Assembly (NCBI RefSeq): GCF_963678245.1
Contig: NZ_OY782771.1
Coordinates: forward strand, 62,001-126,000
Direction: 5' to 3'
Source of the DNA: an uncultured Sunxiuqinia sp.
GTDB lineage: Bacteria > Bacteroidota > Bacteroidia > Bacteroidales > Prolixibacteraceae
DNA: 64,000 nt
In this document: positions 54,710 to 63,656 of the stretch, piece after piece
How positions within the stretch are numbered: the stretch's first letter is position 1
Layout: each line of letters opens with the position of its first letter
Notes under the pieces: model-generated
What the model saw: only the letters and a program-made list of their open reading frames with translations
The model's database searches: none
Told to the model about the DNA's origin: nothing
Made by a program: the position numbers and the translations under genes

Positions 54710-57361
54710 ATGGAATACAAATTCGGGGAAATTGAGCCAAAATGGCAAGCCTACTGGGAGGAAAATAAAACCTTCAAAACTCCAAACGATCTTACAAAAC
54801 CTAAATATTATATTCTCGACATGTTTCCCTATCCATCAGGAGCAGGATTGCATGTGGGGCACCCTGAGGGCTATACAGCCACTGATATTATCAGTCGTTA
54901 TAAGCGGATGAAGGGATTCAATGTGCTGCATCCGATGGGATGGGATGCTTTTGGATTACCGGCTGAACAGTATGCCATTCAAACAGGCACACACCCGGCA
55001 GTTACAACGCAGAAAAACTGTGATAATTTCCGTCGACAGATTAAAACACTGGGTTTGAGTTATGATTGGGATCGTGAGATTAATACAACTGACCCCAAAT
55101 ACTTTAAATGGACACAGTGGATTTTTACAAAACTGTATAATACCTGGTTTGATTACGAGCAAGGAAAAGGTCGCCCAATCGGTGAATTGCCAATTCCTGA
55201 AGAAGTGAAGGATGAAGGAGATGCTGCCGTAAAAGAATATATCGGTAAAAAGCGTTTGGCATATTACGACAACGCTCAGGTTTGGTGGTGCGAAAACTGT
55301 AAAACGGTTTGTGCCAACGAGGAAGTTTTAACTGATGGTTCGCATGAGAAATGTGGAAACAAAGTGATTCGCAAAAACCTGAAACAATGGTTGCTTCGTA
55401 TTCCGCACTATGCACAGCGTTTACTTGAAGGGCTGGATGATTTAGATTGGCCTGAAGGTGTAAAAGACATGCAGAAAAACTGGATCGGTAAATCCATCGG
55501 AGCAGAGGTTGATTTTGCTGTTGAGGGATTGGCAGAAAGCTTACGTGTTTATACGACTCGTCCGGATACGTTATTTGGAGCAACATACATGGTGGTTTCT
55601 CCGGAGCATTCGATGTTGGATGCGTTGGTTGTTGATGAGAAAAAAGAAGAAGTTAAAAAATATTCACAGGCCGCTTCGTTAAAATCGGACTTAGACCGAA
55701 CGGAATTGGCTAAAGAAAAAACGGGCGTGTTTACCGGACGCTATGCAATTAATCCGGTAACCGGAATGCAAGTGCCGATTTGGGTGGCCGACTATGTATT
55801 GATGGGCTATGGAACAGGAGCTATTATGGCAGTTCCGGCACACGATACACGCGACTTTGAATTTGCAGAGAAATTTGACATACCGATCACCTGTATTCTT
55901 GATCCGAAAGAAGCAGACGAAGAGACGCGAGAAAAAGTATTAGCAGGAAAAGCTTGCTGGACTGAAGATGGGGCTTACGTTAATTCATCGAGCGATAGAA
56001 CGGGGCTTGATATTAATGGACTGAGCAAAAAGGATGGTATTGCAAAAGTAACCAGCTGGCTTGAAGAGAAAGGCATTGGAAGTGCTACGACCAATTTCAA
56101 ACTGCGCGATTGGCTATTTAGTCGTCAGCGTTATTGGGGTGAGCCATTCCCTGTTATTCACTGGGAAGATGGTGAGGTAACCGTTGTGGAAGATGACCTG
56201 CCGGTAACTTTGCCCGACATGGAAAAATTTGAACCCGGAGATGGCGGTGAATCACCGTTGGCAAATGCCGGAGACTGGCTAACCGTGGTGGATAAAAATG
56301 GCCGGAAAGGTCGACGCGAAACCAACACCATGCCTCAATGGGCAGGTTCATGCTGGTATTTCCTACGCTATATCGATCCGAAAAACGACGAACAGATTTT
56401 TGATCCCAAACTGGAAAACTACTGGATGCCTGTTGACTTGTACATTGGAGGTGCCGAACACGCCGTACTTCATTTGTTGTATTCTCGTTTTTGGCACAAA
56501 GTACTGTTCGATTTGGGGGTGGTTTCAACTGATGAGCCTTTCAAAAAACTGTTTAACCAGGGAATGATTCTGGCTTTTGCATACGAAACACAAACCGGAG
56601 CTAAAGTTACCTCCGACTTGGTGGAAGAAAAAGACGGCCAGTATTTTCATACTCAAACCGGCGAAGAATTACGTCAGATTGTAGCTAAAATGTCCAAGTC
56701 GTTGAAAAATGTGATTAATCCGGATGATGTGGTTGAAAAATATGGAGCAGATGCTCTTCGACTATACGAAATGTTTATGGGGCCATTGGATGACACCAAA
56801 CCGTGGGCTGAAAACGGAGTAAAAGGGGTGTTTGGATTTCTAAGTCGTGCGCACCGTTTCTTCGCAAATCCTGATCATATTGTGGATGGAGAGGAAGACA
56901 AGGAAGTCCTGAAGTTATTGCAGCAAACCATTATAAAGGTGGGCGACGATATTGAGAACCTTAAATTCAATACCGGTATTTCTGCATTGATGGTTTTCAA
57001 CAATCTGGCCATTAAAAAAGGCAAAGTGACCAAAGCAACAGCGGAAACTTTTGCAACTATTTTGGCGCCATACGCCCCGCACCTGGCCGAAGAGCTTTGG
57101 AGTATGTATGGCAACGAAAAAACACTGGCATACGAGCCATGGCCTGTTGCCGACGAAAGTCTGTTGGTGGAAGATAGCCACGAGTATCCGGTTTCATTCA
57201 ATGGTAAAATGCGTTTTAAAATCGAATTACCACTGGATATGCCTCGAAACGAGGTTGAAAAATCAGTGTTGGAGCATGAGCTGGCTCAGAAATGGTTGGA
57301 CGGGAAAACTCCTAAAAAAGTAATTTACGTTACTAAAAAGATTATTAATATTGTTATCTGA
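54710..57361 (+). CDS. leuS: Leucyl-tRNA synthetase
   Basis: Class I synthetase charging tRNA-Leu, with an editing domain. The 883-residue protein has the HIGH-type motif HVGH at 48-51 ([16 protein letters not shown]), the CP1 editing domain (about 230-430, [15 protein letters not shown] and the hydrolytic [15 protein letters not shown]), ARYWGEPFP-like [14 protein letters not shown], and KMSKS at about 660-664 ([18 protein letters not shown]). It is monocistronic, with a terminator 70 bases after the stop. Confidence 0.97.
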   Translation: MEYKFGEIEPKWQAYWEENKTFKTPNDLTKPKYYILDMFPYPSGAGLHVGHPEGYTATDIISRYKRMKGFNVLHPMGWDAFGLPAEQYAIQTGTHPAVTTQKNCDNFRRQIKTLGLSYDWDREINTTDPKYFKWTQWIFTKLYNTWFDYEQGKGRPIGELPIPEEVKDEGDAAVKEYIGKKRLAYYDNAQVWWCENCKTVCANEEVLTDGSHEKCGNKVIRKNLKQWLLRIPHYAQRLLEGLDDLDWPEGVKDMQKNWIGKSIGAEVDFAVEGLAESLRVYTTRPDTLFGATYMVVSPEHSMLDALVVDEKKEEVKKYSQAASLKSDLDRTELAKEKTGVFTGRYAINPVTGMQVPIWVADYVLMGYGTGAIMAVPAHDTRDFEFAEKFDIPITCILDPKEADEETREKVLAGKACWTEDGAYVNSSSDRTGLDINGLSKKDGIAKVTSWLEEKGIGSATTNFKLRDWLFSRQRYWGEPFPVIHWEDGEVTVVEDDLPVTLPDMEKFEPGDGGESPLANAGDWLTVVDKNGRKGRRETNTMPQWAGSCWYFLRYIDPKNDEQIFDPKLENYWMPVDLYIGGAEHAVLHLLYSRFWHKVLFDLGVVSTDEPFKKLFNQGMILAFAYETQTGAKVTSDLVEEKDGQYFHTQTGEELRQIVAKMSKSLKNVINPDDVVEKYGADALRLYEMFMGPLDDTKPWAENGVKGVFGFLSRAHRFFANPDHIVDGEEDKEVLKLLQQTIIKVGDDIENLKFNTGISALMVFNNLAIKKGKVTKATAETFATILAPYAPHLAEELWSMYGNEKTLAYEPWPVADESLLVEDSHEYPVSFNGKMRFKIELPLDMPRNEVEKSVLEHELAQKWLDGKTPKKVIYVTKKIINIVI

Positions 57362-57430
57362 TGTAGGATTTCAATTGAAATAATTGAGGACACCTGTTTG
57401 GTAAAATGATATTTTGAACTGTGTTAAAAG

Positions 57431-57466
57431 GATGCCATCTTTCCAGAAGATGGTATCTTTTTTTTT
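57431..57466 (+). terminator. Intrinsic terminator of leuS
   Basis: Eleven-bp stem GATGCCATCTT/AAGATGGTATC (57431-57441 with 57447-57457, one G-T pair) followed by nine T. Confidence 0.93.
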
Positions 57467-57854
57467 GTAACGATAGTATTCGCGTATTGCAGTATGGTGT
57501 TTGGTTTCATCAGCTGTACATAGAGTATTTGTCGTCGTTAAAGGCTTACAACTTCTTTCAAACGGCAAAAAATTCGATCCTTTAAATTGTGAATATGTTA
57601 TTTCGTATTCCTTGCCAGAAGGAGTTGAAAAACAGCCCTAACTCAATTCTATCAACTTCATTGATAGCTGTGATGACTTCTTGACGAAGCTAATCGGTTG
57701 TTGGTTGATGTTGAAAGAGAGTTTAAACTTGTGGCTTGGGTTTGTGTTCGTTTTTAGGTGTTGTATATGAATGATGTATGAGTCTTTTTTTGCTTTTTAT
57801 TTTCCTATTTAGAATGTTCCTAAATTCTGAGTTGGGGTGAATTAAATGTTGAAA
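57467..57854. other. Intergenic region, possible degraded coding relic
   Basis: About 390 bases between the leuS terminator and the hydrogenase control region. No intact gene is seen. Two short frames look protein-like: 36 codons on the plus strand from 57476, and about 36 codons on the minus strand across roughly 57590-57700 ending in GLFFNSFWQGIRNNI. Both are bounded by stops. They could be remnants of a lost gene, but I cannot identify them. Confidence 0.35.
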
Positions 57855-57872
57855 TCATGTTCTACAACATGA
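57855..57872. promoter_or_regulatory. Palindromic candidate operator upstream of the hydrogenase gene
   Basis: Perfect inverted repeat TCATGTT-CTAC-AACATGA. Its centre is about 21 bases upstream of the -7 element, over the region where the upstream promoter box would lie. This fits a repressor or CRP/FNR-type regulator site; the regulator is not known. Confidence 0.5.
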
Positions 57873-57880
57873 AAAATATC

Positions 57881-57888
57881 TACATTTG
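57881..57888 (+). promoter_or_regulatory. Candidate -7 element of the hydrogenase gene
   Basis: TACATTTG matches TAnnTTTG, 24 bases before the ATG at 57913 and 8 bases after the palindrome. Confidence 0.5.
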
Positions 57889-57912
57889 CGGCCTGCATTA
57901 AAAACGAAGGAC

Positions 57913-59343
57913 ATGGCGTATATAAACAATGTAATGATCATTCGGCACGAATTGATGGCGAGGCTGGTAAAGTTGTTTAAAAAGAATGAGTTAAGTTCCA
58001 AAATCGATGAGATGCCGGTGGAGCTATATCCGAAAAGCAGGGAAGCCCGTGGGCGTTGTTGTATTTATAAAGAACGTGCAATTACCCGCTATAAAATGCT
58101 ACCGCTTTTGGGCTTTGAGGTTCCGGAGGGAGATATCGACTCATACCGACTAAATAACTACGCAGAGAAAGCGTTGTCGCGTGAAAAACTGTCAAATAAT
58201 ATTTTAACGGTGGTTGATGAAGCCTGTACCTCTTGCGTTCAGGCAAATTACGTGGTTACCAATTTGTGCCGTGGTTGTGTGGCAAGCCCATGCGTAATGA
58301 ATTGCCCAAAGAATGCGATTCGCTTTACTCCAACAGGTCAAACGGAGATTAAGGTAGATGAATGCGTAAACTGTGGCCTTTGTCAAAAGGCATGTCCATA
58401 CCACGCCATTGTTTATATTCCTATTCCTTGCGAAGAGGCCTGCCCGGTTAGTGCCATCAGTAAAAATGAAAATGGTATTGAGCAGATTGACGAGGACAAG
58501 TGTATCTATTGTGGAAAGTGTATTACAGCTTGCCCTTTTGGTGCCATTTTCGAATTGTCGGCCATTGTTGATGTTTTGAAGGCGATTGAGCAAAAGCAAC
58601 AGGTCATTGCCATGGTTGCTCCGGCTATTATGGCTCAGTATCAGGAAGCACCGGGGCAGGTATTGGCTGCTATTCAGGAAATTGGTTTTAGCGAAGTGGT
58701 TGAAGTAGCGCGTGGAGCCGAAAAGACGGCTCGTCATGAGGCGGAGGAATTGAAAGAAAAACTGGAGCAAAATGAATCGTTTATGACCACCTCTTGCTGT
58801 CCTTCCTATGTTGAGACAGTTCGCAAACACGTTCCTGGATTGGAACCTCATGTGTCGCACACGCCATCTCCAATGGCTTATACCGCTGAAGAGTTGCGCG
58901 AGAAATATCCGGAAGCAAAACTGGTTTTTGTAGGGCCCTGTGTAGCTAAACGCAAGGAGGCTCGTGATTTGGGCTCGGTGGATTTTGTGTTGAGTTTTGA
59001 GGAGTTGGATGCTATCATGGAAGGTATGGAAATTCAGCCCGACAAAATGGACGCTGCCAATTTGGATAGTTACACGCTTGAATCTCGTGGTTTCGCACAG
59101 AGTGGGGGAGTTCTGAAAGCTGTTTTAGCCGAAAAGCAAGTGGCAGACTTTTCGTATGAGCAGATTGATGGCATTGACAAAAAGGCTGTCAAACAACTTC
59201 GATTGATGGCGAAAGGGAAAAACAATTCTCAGTTTTACGAAGTAATGGCTTGTGAGGGAGGTTGTATCAATGGTCCCGGAGCCAATGTGAAATCAGCAAA
59301 GGCCAAGAAATACTTTATTCAGTCACTAAAAACGATGTCTTAA
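57913..59343 (+). CDS. Monomeric [FeFe]-hydrogenase with ferredoxin-type clusters
   Basis: A 476-residue iron-only hydrogenase, predicted to evolve or take up H2 with ferredoxin. The N-terminal region is cysteine-rich: C105/C108, a [4Fe-4S] set C119-C122-C127-C131, a second C151-C154-C157-C161, a pair C173/C177 and a third set C197-C200-C203-C207. The H-cluster domain has TSCCPSY (293-299; C296 ligand, C295 as proton relay), GPCVAK (341-346) and MACEGGC (445-451), so all four H-cluster cysteines are present. The motif forms (GPC rather than MPC; EGGCINGP) look like group B enzymes. Maturases hydE, hydF and hydG are not in the window. Start: ATG 57913; an upstream TTG lies in the promoter element. 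Confidence 0.88.
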   Translation: MAYINNVMIIRHELMARLVKLFKKNELSSKIDEMPVELYPKSREARGRCCIYKERAITRYKMLPLLGFEVPEGDIDSYRLNNYAEKALSREKLSNNILTVVDEACTSCVQANYVVTNLCRGCVASPCVMNCPKNAIRFTPTGQTEIKVDECVNCGLCQKACPYHAIVYIPIPCEEACPVSAISKNENGIEQIDEDKCIYCGKCITACPFGAIFELSAIVDVLKAIEQKQQVIAMVAPAIMAQYQEAPGQVLAAIQEIGFSEVVEVARGAEKTARHEAEELKEKLEQNESFMTTSCCPSYVETVRKHVPGLEPHVSHTPSPMAYTAEELREKYPEAKLVFVGPCVAKRKEARDLGSVDFVLSFEELDAIMEGMEIQPDKMDAANLDSYTLESRGFAQSGGVLKAVLAEKQVADFSYEQIDGIDKKAVKQLRLMAKGKNNSQFYEVMACEGGCINGPGANVKSAKAKKYFIQSLKTMS

Positions 59344-59383
59344 TCGCATTGTTTTTGAAAAATGATCAGCCAGGTTTTTAGGA

Positions 59384-60022
59384 TTAGCTCTTCCGAATCA
59401 GCGTTAAGCCATCTCGCAATGGGATGATAGTTTGGCTAACCCGTGGATCATTCTTTACTTTTTGATTGAATTCAAGAATGGCAATCGTTTGTTCATCATT
59501 GGGATCTGGTTGTTCCGTAACTTTTCCACTCCACAAAATATTATCGGCGATGATCAGTCCTCCCGACGGTACTTTATCGATTACTAAATCAAAATAGCTG
59601 GAATATTCCCGTTTATTACCATCAATAAATACCAAATCAAATTGTTCGTTAAGTGATGGGATCACGGTTTCAGCATCGCCAATATGTTGGATGATTTTAG
59701 TCGCCAGCCCGGCTTTTTGAAAGTACCTTAAAGCCATGCTTTCCAACTCATCATTGATTTCGATAGTATGTAGTTGCCCACCCTCAGCTAATCCTTTTGC
59801 CAGGCAAATAGCGGAGTAGCCGGTAAAAGTACCAATTTCCAATATTTGTTTAGGATGAAGCAACTGGCTAAGCATTTTCAGAATAGTGCCTTGCAAATGT
59901 CCGGAGAGCATACGTGGTTGGAGTACATTCAAGAAGGTGTCGCGTTCCAATTCGGTTAGTACCGGATCTTCCTCATCAATATGAGCCAGAATATATTTGT
60001 CCAATTTCAGATCGATTTCCAT
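59384..60022 (-). CDS. O-methyltransferase (catechol-O-methyltransferase-like)
   Basis: A 212-residue class I SAM-dependent methyltransferase of the Methyltransf_3 family. Motifs are KQILEIGTFTGYSAICLAKGL (SAM loop), LHTIEINDELE (acidic residue to the ribose), FDLVFIDGNKREYSSYF and GGLIIADNILWSGKV with the metal-binding DN pair. The substrate is not known. Its ATG shares a base with the stop of the upstream M16 peptidase gene, so the two form one transcript. Confidence 0.9.
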   Translation of the reverse strand: MEIDLKLDKYILAHIDEEDPVLTELERDTFLNVLQPRMLSGHLQGTILKMLSQLLHPKQILEIGTFTGYSAICLAKGLAEGGQLHTIEINDELESMALRYFQKAGLATKIIQHIGDAETVIPSLNEQFDLVFIDGNKREYSSYFDLVIDKVPSGGLIIADNILWSGKVTEQPDPNDEQTIAILEFNQKVKNDPRVSQTIIPLRDGLTLIRKS

Positions 60023-61242
60023 TATTCGTAGGTTAAGATACTTAGACGGTTCTCATCAAAAATTTCATTGGCAATCTCCCAAAGCTGTGTTTCTGTAATG
60101 GCTTCAATCTTTTGATAGATCTTGGGTAGACTGTCCACTTTGTTGTACAGCAAGAAGCTTTTCCCAAGTGTGAGCATTAAGTCATCGCGATTTTCGCTTG
60201 ACAAGGCGATTTGGCCAATCAACTGTTTTTTTGCTTTGCTTAGCTGTAGCGTTCCCAGCTTTTTGTTCTTCAGTAAACGAAATTCTTTATGAACCAACTT
60301 TAATGCACGATCTAAATTCTCGTGTTCTGTTCCAAAGTAAACATTAAATTGGCCGGTGTCGGAATAAGCCGTATAGCTGGATTCTACGTTATAAGCCATT
60401 CCGTGCCGCTCGCGCAGGGTTAGGTTTAGTCGCGAATTCATCGATTGTCCACCTAAAATATTATTGAGTAAAACCATGCCCATACGCTTCTCGTCTTGTG
60501 CATTGTATGCAATATTTCCAATTACACAGTGGGATTGAAATGTATCGCGCTTTACTTGTTTAACTCCCGGAGTGTAATGGTCAAAAAGTAGTCTTTTTTC
60601 TTTACGAAAGCGTATCGGAATTTGAGCGAAATATTTGCCAGCCATCGCCAGAAATTTTTCAAAAGAGATATTACCCACCGAGGCCAGAACCATTTCATTG
60701 GTATGGTAGTTGCTCTGCAAAAAACGAAAAATATCGTCCTGTTTAAATGATTTGACGTGCGTTGGAGTTCCCAAAATGTTACGAGCAATGGGATGCCCGT
60801 CAAACAATAGCTCATCAAAGTCATCAAAAATTAGTTCGCTGGGGCTGTCTTTATAAGAATTGATTTCCTCCAAAACAACTTCTTTTTCACGCTCCAACTC
60901 TTTTGCAGGGAAAGTGCTGTTCGTAATGATATCGCTTATAAGTTCCATGCTTCGGTCGTAGTATTTGTTCAAAAATGAAGCATAAACCGCCGTTTCTTCT
61001 TTCGATGTGTAAGCGTTTATTTCACCACCAACATCTTCAATCCGGCTAATGATGTGGTAAGCTTTACGTTTTTTAGTTCCCTTGAAAATGACATGCTCAA
61101 TAAAATGAGCGATTCCCTGCTCTTCGGGTAGTTCATCCCGGGAACCGGTATTTAAAATGATGCCAAAATGAGCTGCAGGAGATTCAACTTGTTGGTGAAT
61201 CAATCGAATGCCATTAGGAAATATATGGGTATTTATTTTCAC
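60022..61242 (-). CDS. M16 family zinc peptidase
   Basis: A 406-residue insulinase-type peptidase. The inverted zinc motif HFIEH lies at residues 46-50, with the distal glutamate in VVLEEINSYKDSP. Two homologous half-domains of M16 are present, and the second has the substrate-binding R/Y segment near LRERHGMAYNVESSYTAY. There is no signal peptide, so it is likely cytosolic, like the processing-peptidase type common in bacteria. It has its own promoter and is followed directly by the O-methyltransferase gene. Confidence 0.93.
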   Translation of the reverse strand: MKINTHIFPNGIRLIHQQVESPAAHFGIILNTGSRDELPEEQGIAHFIEHVIFKGTKKRKAYHIISRIEDVGGEINAYTSKEETAVYASFLNKYYDRSMELISDIITNSTFPAKELEREKEVVLEEINSYKDSPSELIFDDFDELLFDGHPIARNILGTPTHVKSFKQDDIFRFLQSNYHTNEMVLASVGNISFEKFLAMAGKYFAQIPIRFRKEKRLLFDHYTPGVKQVKRDTFQSHCVIGNIAYNAQDEKRMGMVLLNNILGGQSMNSRLNLTLRERHGMAYNVESSYTAYSDTGQFNVYFGTEHENLDRALKLVHKEFRLLKNKKLGTLQLSKAKKQLIGQIALSSENRDDLMLTLGKSFLLYNKVDSLPKIYQKIEAITETQLWEIANEIFDENRLSILTYE

Positions 61243-61262
61243 GTTCGCTTAAATTTGGAGTG

Positions 61263-61292
61263 CAAAAGTAAAAAACGTAAGTGGATTTTCAA
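61263..61292 (-). promoter_or_regulatory. Candidate promoter of the M16 peptidase operon
   Basis: Minus-strand TTG (61290-61292), 19 bases, TACTTTTG (61263-61270), 21 bases before the start codon. Confidence 0.6.
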
Positions 61293-61365
61293 TTGATAAA
61301 TCCATGAAAAAGAAAAGGTTCTGGATGAGCTTCATTTTTTTTAGTCTATATCGCTAAAAAATTGT

Positions 61366-61395
61366 TTTGTAGTTAAATATTTTGCCTTATATTTG
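61366..61395 (+). promoter_or_regulatory. Promoter of tRNA-Phe
   Basis: TTTG (61366-61369), 18 bases, TATATTTG (61388-61395), 18 bases upstream of the tRNA 5' end. Confidence 0.7.
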
Positions 61396-61413
61396 CCACC
61401 GCTAAACGCAAAA

Positions 61414-61486
<73 letters not shown>

Positions 61487-61491
61487 CCTTG

Positions 61492-61536
61492 AAAAAGAAA
61501 GAGTTACAAGCAACTTGTTTGTAACTCTTTCTTTTT
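61492..61536. terminator. Bidirectional terminator shared by tRNA-Phe and menE
   Basis: Perfect 18-bp stem (61492-61509 with 61519-61536), A-rich on the left and T-rich on the right. The menE stop codon lies at its edge (61535-61537), so the last base pairs include coding sequence. Confidence 0.93.
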
Positions 61537-62590
61537 ATAATGCTTTTCGCATTACTTTTCCATTCTCCGTTCGTGGGAATATTTTAATAAAACGAATTTC
61601 TTTTGGTTGCTCGTATTTCGAAAGCTGTTGACTGCAAATCGTTTGAATTTGATGGATCAGATTTTGATCTTCTTCACCTTCAACGATTAAAATAAGTTGT
61701 TGTCCCAATGTTTCATGTGGAAGTGATGAGATAGAAAAAGCACTGGAAATAAAAGGCTCTAGTTTTCTCTCCAGTTGTTCGGGTGAGAATTTGATACCTC
61801 CGGAAATGATCACGTTGTCTGCTCGCCCTAGAACTCGAAACGTCTTTTGGTCTGCTAGCTCCGCCAAGTCGTTTGTTTTTATTGGCTGTTGATTGAGCCC
61901 GGGCATAAAAATTTCGAGGCAATTGTCGGGCGAGAGTTGCACTTTTATATTGTCTAAGCAATGGTAAAATTGATCCTGGTTTTTACCATTGAGCTTTTGC
62001 AAAGCGATATGTGTGGCAGTTTCCGTCATGGCGTAGCTAGAGTAGCAATGAGTTGAAACGCTTTGTAGCTCATTAATTAATGATTGCGGAACAGCAGAAC
62101 CTCCGATCAGCAAAAATTCCAAATTCCGTTCCGGATAGCTATTGGGATTATTTATCAGCAATTTATGAACCTGCTTTGGAACCATGGCTGCAAATTTGAA
62201 ATGCTTTTGTTTCAGAAATTGAAAATCGGTAGTTGGATCAACAATGTGCAAGTCAAGTTCGCCAAGTAACGCGCGGACGACCATTAATTTTCCGGCGATG
62301 TATCTCGTAGGCAAACAATGTAAAATACGGTCGCTCTTTTTCAGGTTGAAATACTGGATCGTACGCTGGGCACTCGCAGCCACAAAATCCTTGTTTAGCT
62401 TTATCGTTTTTGGTGTTCCGGTACTACCCGACGTGTTGACCTCAATGTAATCGTTTTGGTTATACCATTCTTGCAGAAAACCCATCCATTGCGTTTCCCA
62501 GTCAGAGAGCGCAGACATTTGTCGTTGGAGAAGATCACTGATTGGTGTGAGCTTTCCATTATACTTGATATGCGTGGGAAATAAGTTCAT
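61535..62590 (-). CDS. menE: o-Succinylbenzoate--CoA ligase
   Basis: Adenylate-forming ligase that activates o-succinylbenzoate with CoA in menaquinone synthesis. The 351-residue product has the AMP-binding P-loop TSGSTGTPK (53-61), LLIGGSAVPQSL, the motif SSYAMTETATH and GRADNVIISGGIKFSPEQLE. It is about 100 residues shorter than typical MenE (450 or more), lacking part of the N-terminal subdomain, as is usual for this branch in Bacteroidota. The C-terminal lysine is in ENGKVMRKAL. I use the ATG at 62590; a GTG at 62620 would overlap menC. Confidence 0.9.
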   Translation of the reverse strand: MNLFPTHIKYNGKLTPISDLLQRQMSALSDWETQWMGFLQEWYNQNDYIEVNTSGSTGTPKTIKLNKDFVAASAQRTIQYFNLKKSDRILHCLPTRYIAGKLMVVRALLGELDLHIVDPTTDFQFLKQKHFKFAAMVPKQVHKLLINNPNSYPERNLEFLLIGGSAVPQSLINELQSVSTHCYSSYAMTETATHIALQKLNGKNQDQFYHCLDNIKVQLSPDNCLEIFMPGLNQQPIKTNDLAELADQKTFRVLGRADNVIISGGIKFSPEQLERKLEPFISSAFSISSLPHETLGQQLILIVEGEEDQNLIHQIQTICSQQLSKYEQPKEIRFIKIFPRTENGKVMRKAL

Positions 62591-62603
62591 AATGGAAACA
62601 AGC

Positions 62604-63656
62604 CTATTGTTTGGGATCACTTAATTCTTCCGGTAGAACAAATGTTTTTTGCTGATCAAACCAAAGCTGTTCTCCACGAATTTCAAGTGGCGAATCAAAG
62701 TTGTTGGTAAATAGCTGGCCGGTTCCCAGTCCCTGATACATTTTTGGATGTTTGGTGAATATCCACTGAGCAATGGCATTAAGCCCGATATTAGATTCGA
62801 GGTAGGAGGTGATCCACCAGCCAATCGACCGCTCGTTGGCTAAGTTAATCCATTCATCACAACCTGCAAAACCTCCGTGCAAACTTGGTTTTAGTACCAG
62901 AAACTGGGGTCTGATGATGTCTAAAAGAGCTTCTTTTTCATCTTTCGAATTAATTCCAATCAGCTCTTCATCAAGTGCAATTGGTATTGGCGTTTCATCG
63001 CAAAGTTTGGCCATCTCTTCCCATTGACCTGCAGCAATTGGTTGCTCAATCGAGTGAAGATCAAATTCAGCCAGCTGATTCAGCTTTTGCAACGCTTGGT
63101 CAGGCTGAAAGGCACCATTGGCGTCAGCCCGGATCATTATATTTTGACGACCTTTCAAATACTTTAATGACTGCAGTAAGGAGAGTTCCCGTTCGAAATT
63201 AATTGCACCAATTTTTAACTTGATACATTGAAATCCTGCCTTCGATTTTTCCCGGATTTGTTGTTGCATAAACGTGTAGTCTCCCATCCAGATCAGACCA
63301 TTGATTGGAATCCCCTCTTCGCCTGAAGTAAAGGTTGAAGGAAACAGAATCTGATTTCCTCCGTTTTCAAGATCCAACTTAGCAGCTTCCAACCCAAAGC
63401 GAACCGATGGAATATCCTGTAAAAGTTCAGGATGAATGATGTATTCGTTGGGGTTGGCACAGATTGCCTTTAGTCTCTGTTCAACCTGTTCGGGCGACTC
63501 CTTGCTCAAGTCAGGAAGCGGCGCACATTCACCAATTCCTATTCTCTCATTTTCTTTCAGAAAAAGAAGCCAAATAATTCTTGTATTGTAAACTCCTCGT
63601 GATGTTCCCGCCGGACGTTTAAAATGAAGTTGGTATTTTTTGAAATATGCAATCAT
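62604..63656 (-). CDS. menC: o-Succinylbenzoate synthase
   Basis: Enolase-superfamily enzyme that dehydrates SHCHC to o-succinylbenzoate. In the 350-residue product the catalytic KxK is in CIKLKIGAI, and the metal ligands are in IRADANGAF, HSIEQPI and IALDEEL, with the second lysine in LVLKPSLHGGFAG. The neighbour genes confirm a menaquinone role rather than dipeptide epimerase. The start ATG overlaps the menA stop by four bases (63653-63656), so I prefer it to a start 27 bases earlier. Confidence 0.93.
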   Translation of the reverse strand: MIAYFKKYQLHFKRPAGTSRGVYNTRIIWLLFLKENERIGIGECAPLPDLSKESPEQVEQRLKAICANPNEYIIHPELLQDIPSVRFGLEAAKLDLENGGNQILFPSTFTSGEEGIPINGLIWMGDYTFMQQQIREKSKAGFQCIKLKIGAINFERELSLLQSLKYLKGRQNIMIRADANGAFQPDQALQKLNQLAEFDLHSIEQPIAAGQWEEMAKLCDETPIPIALDEELIGINSKDEKEALLDIIRPQFLVLKPSLHGGFAGCDEWINLANERSIGWWITSYLESNIGLNAIAQWIFTKHPKMYQGLGTGQLFTNNFDSPLEIRGEQLWFDQQKTFVLPEELSDPKQ

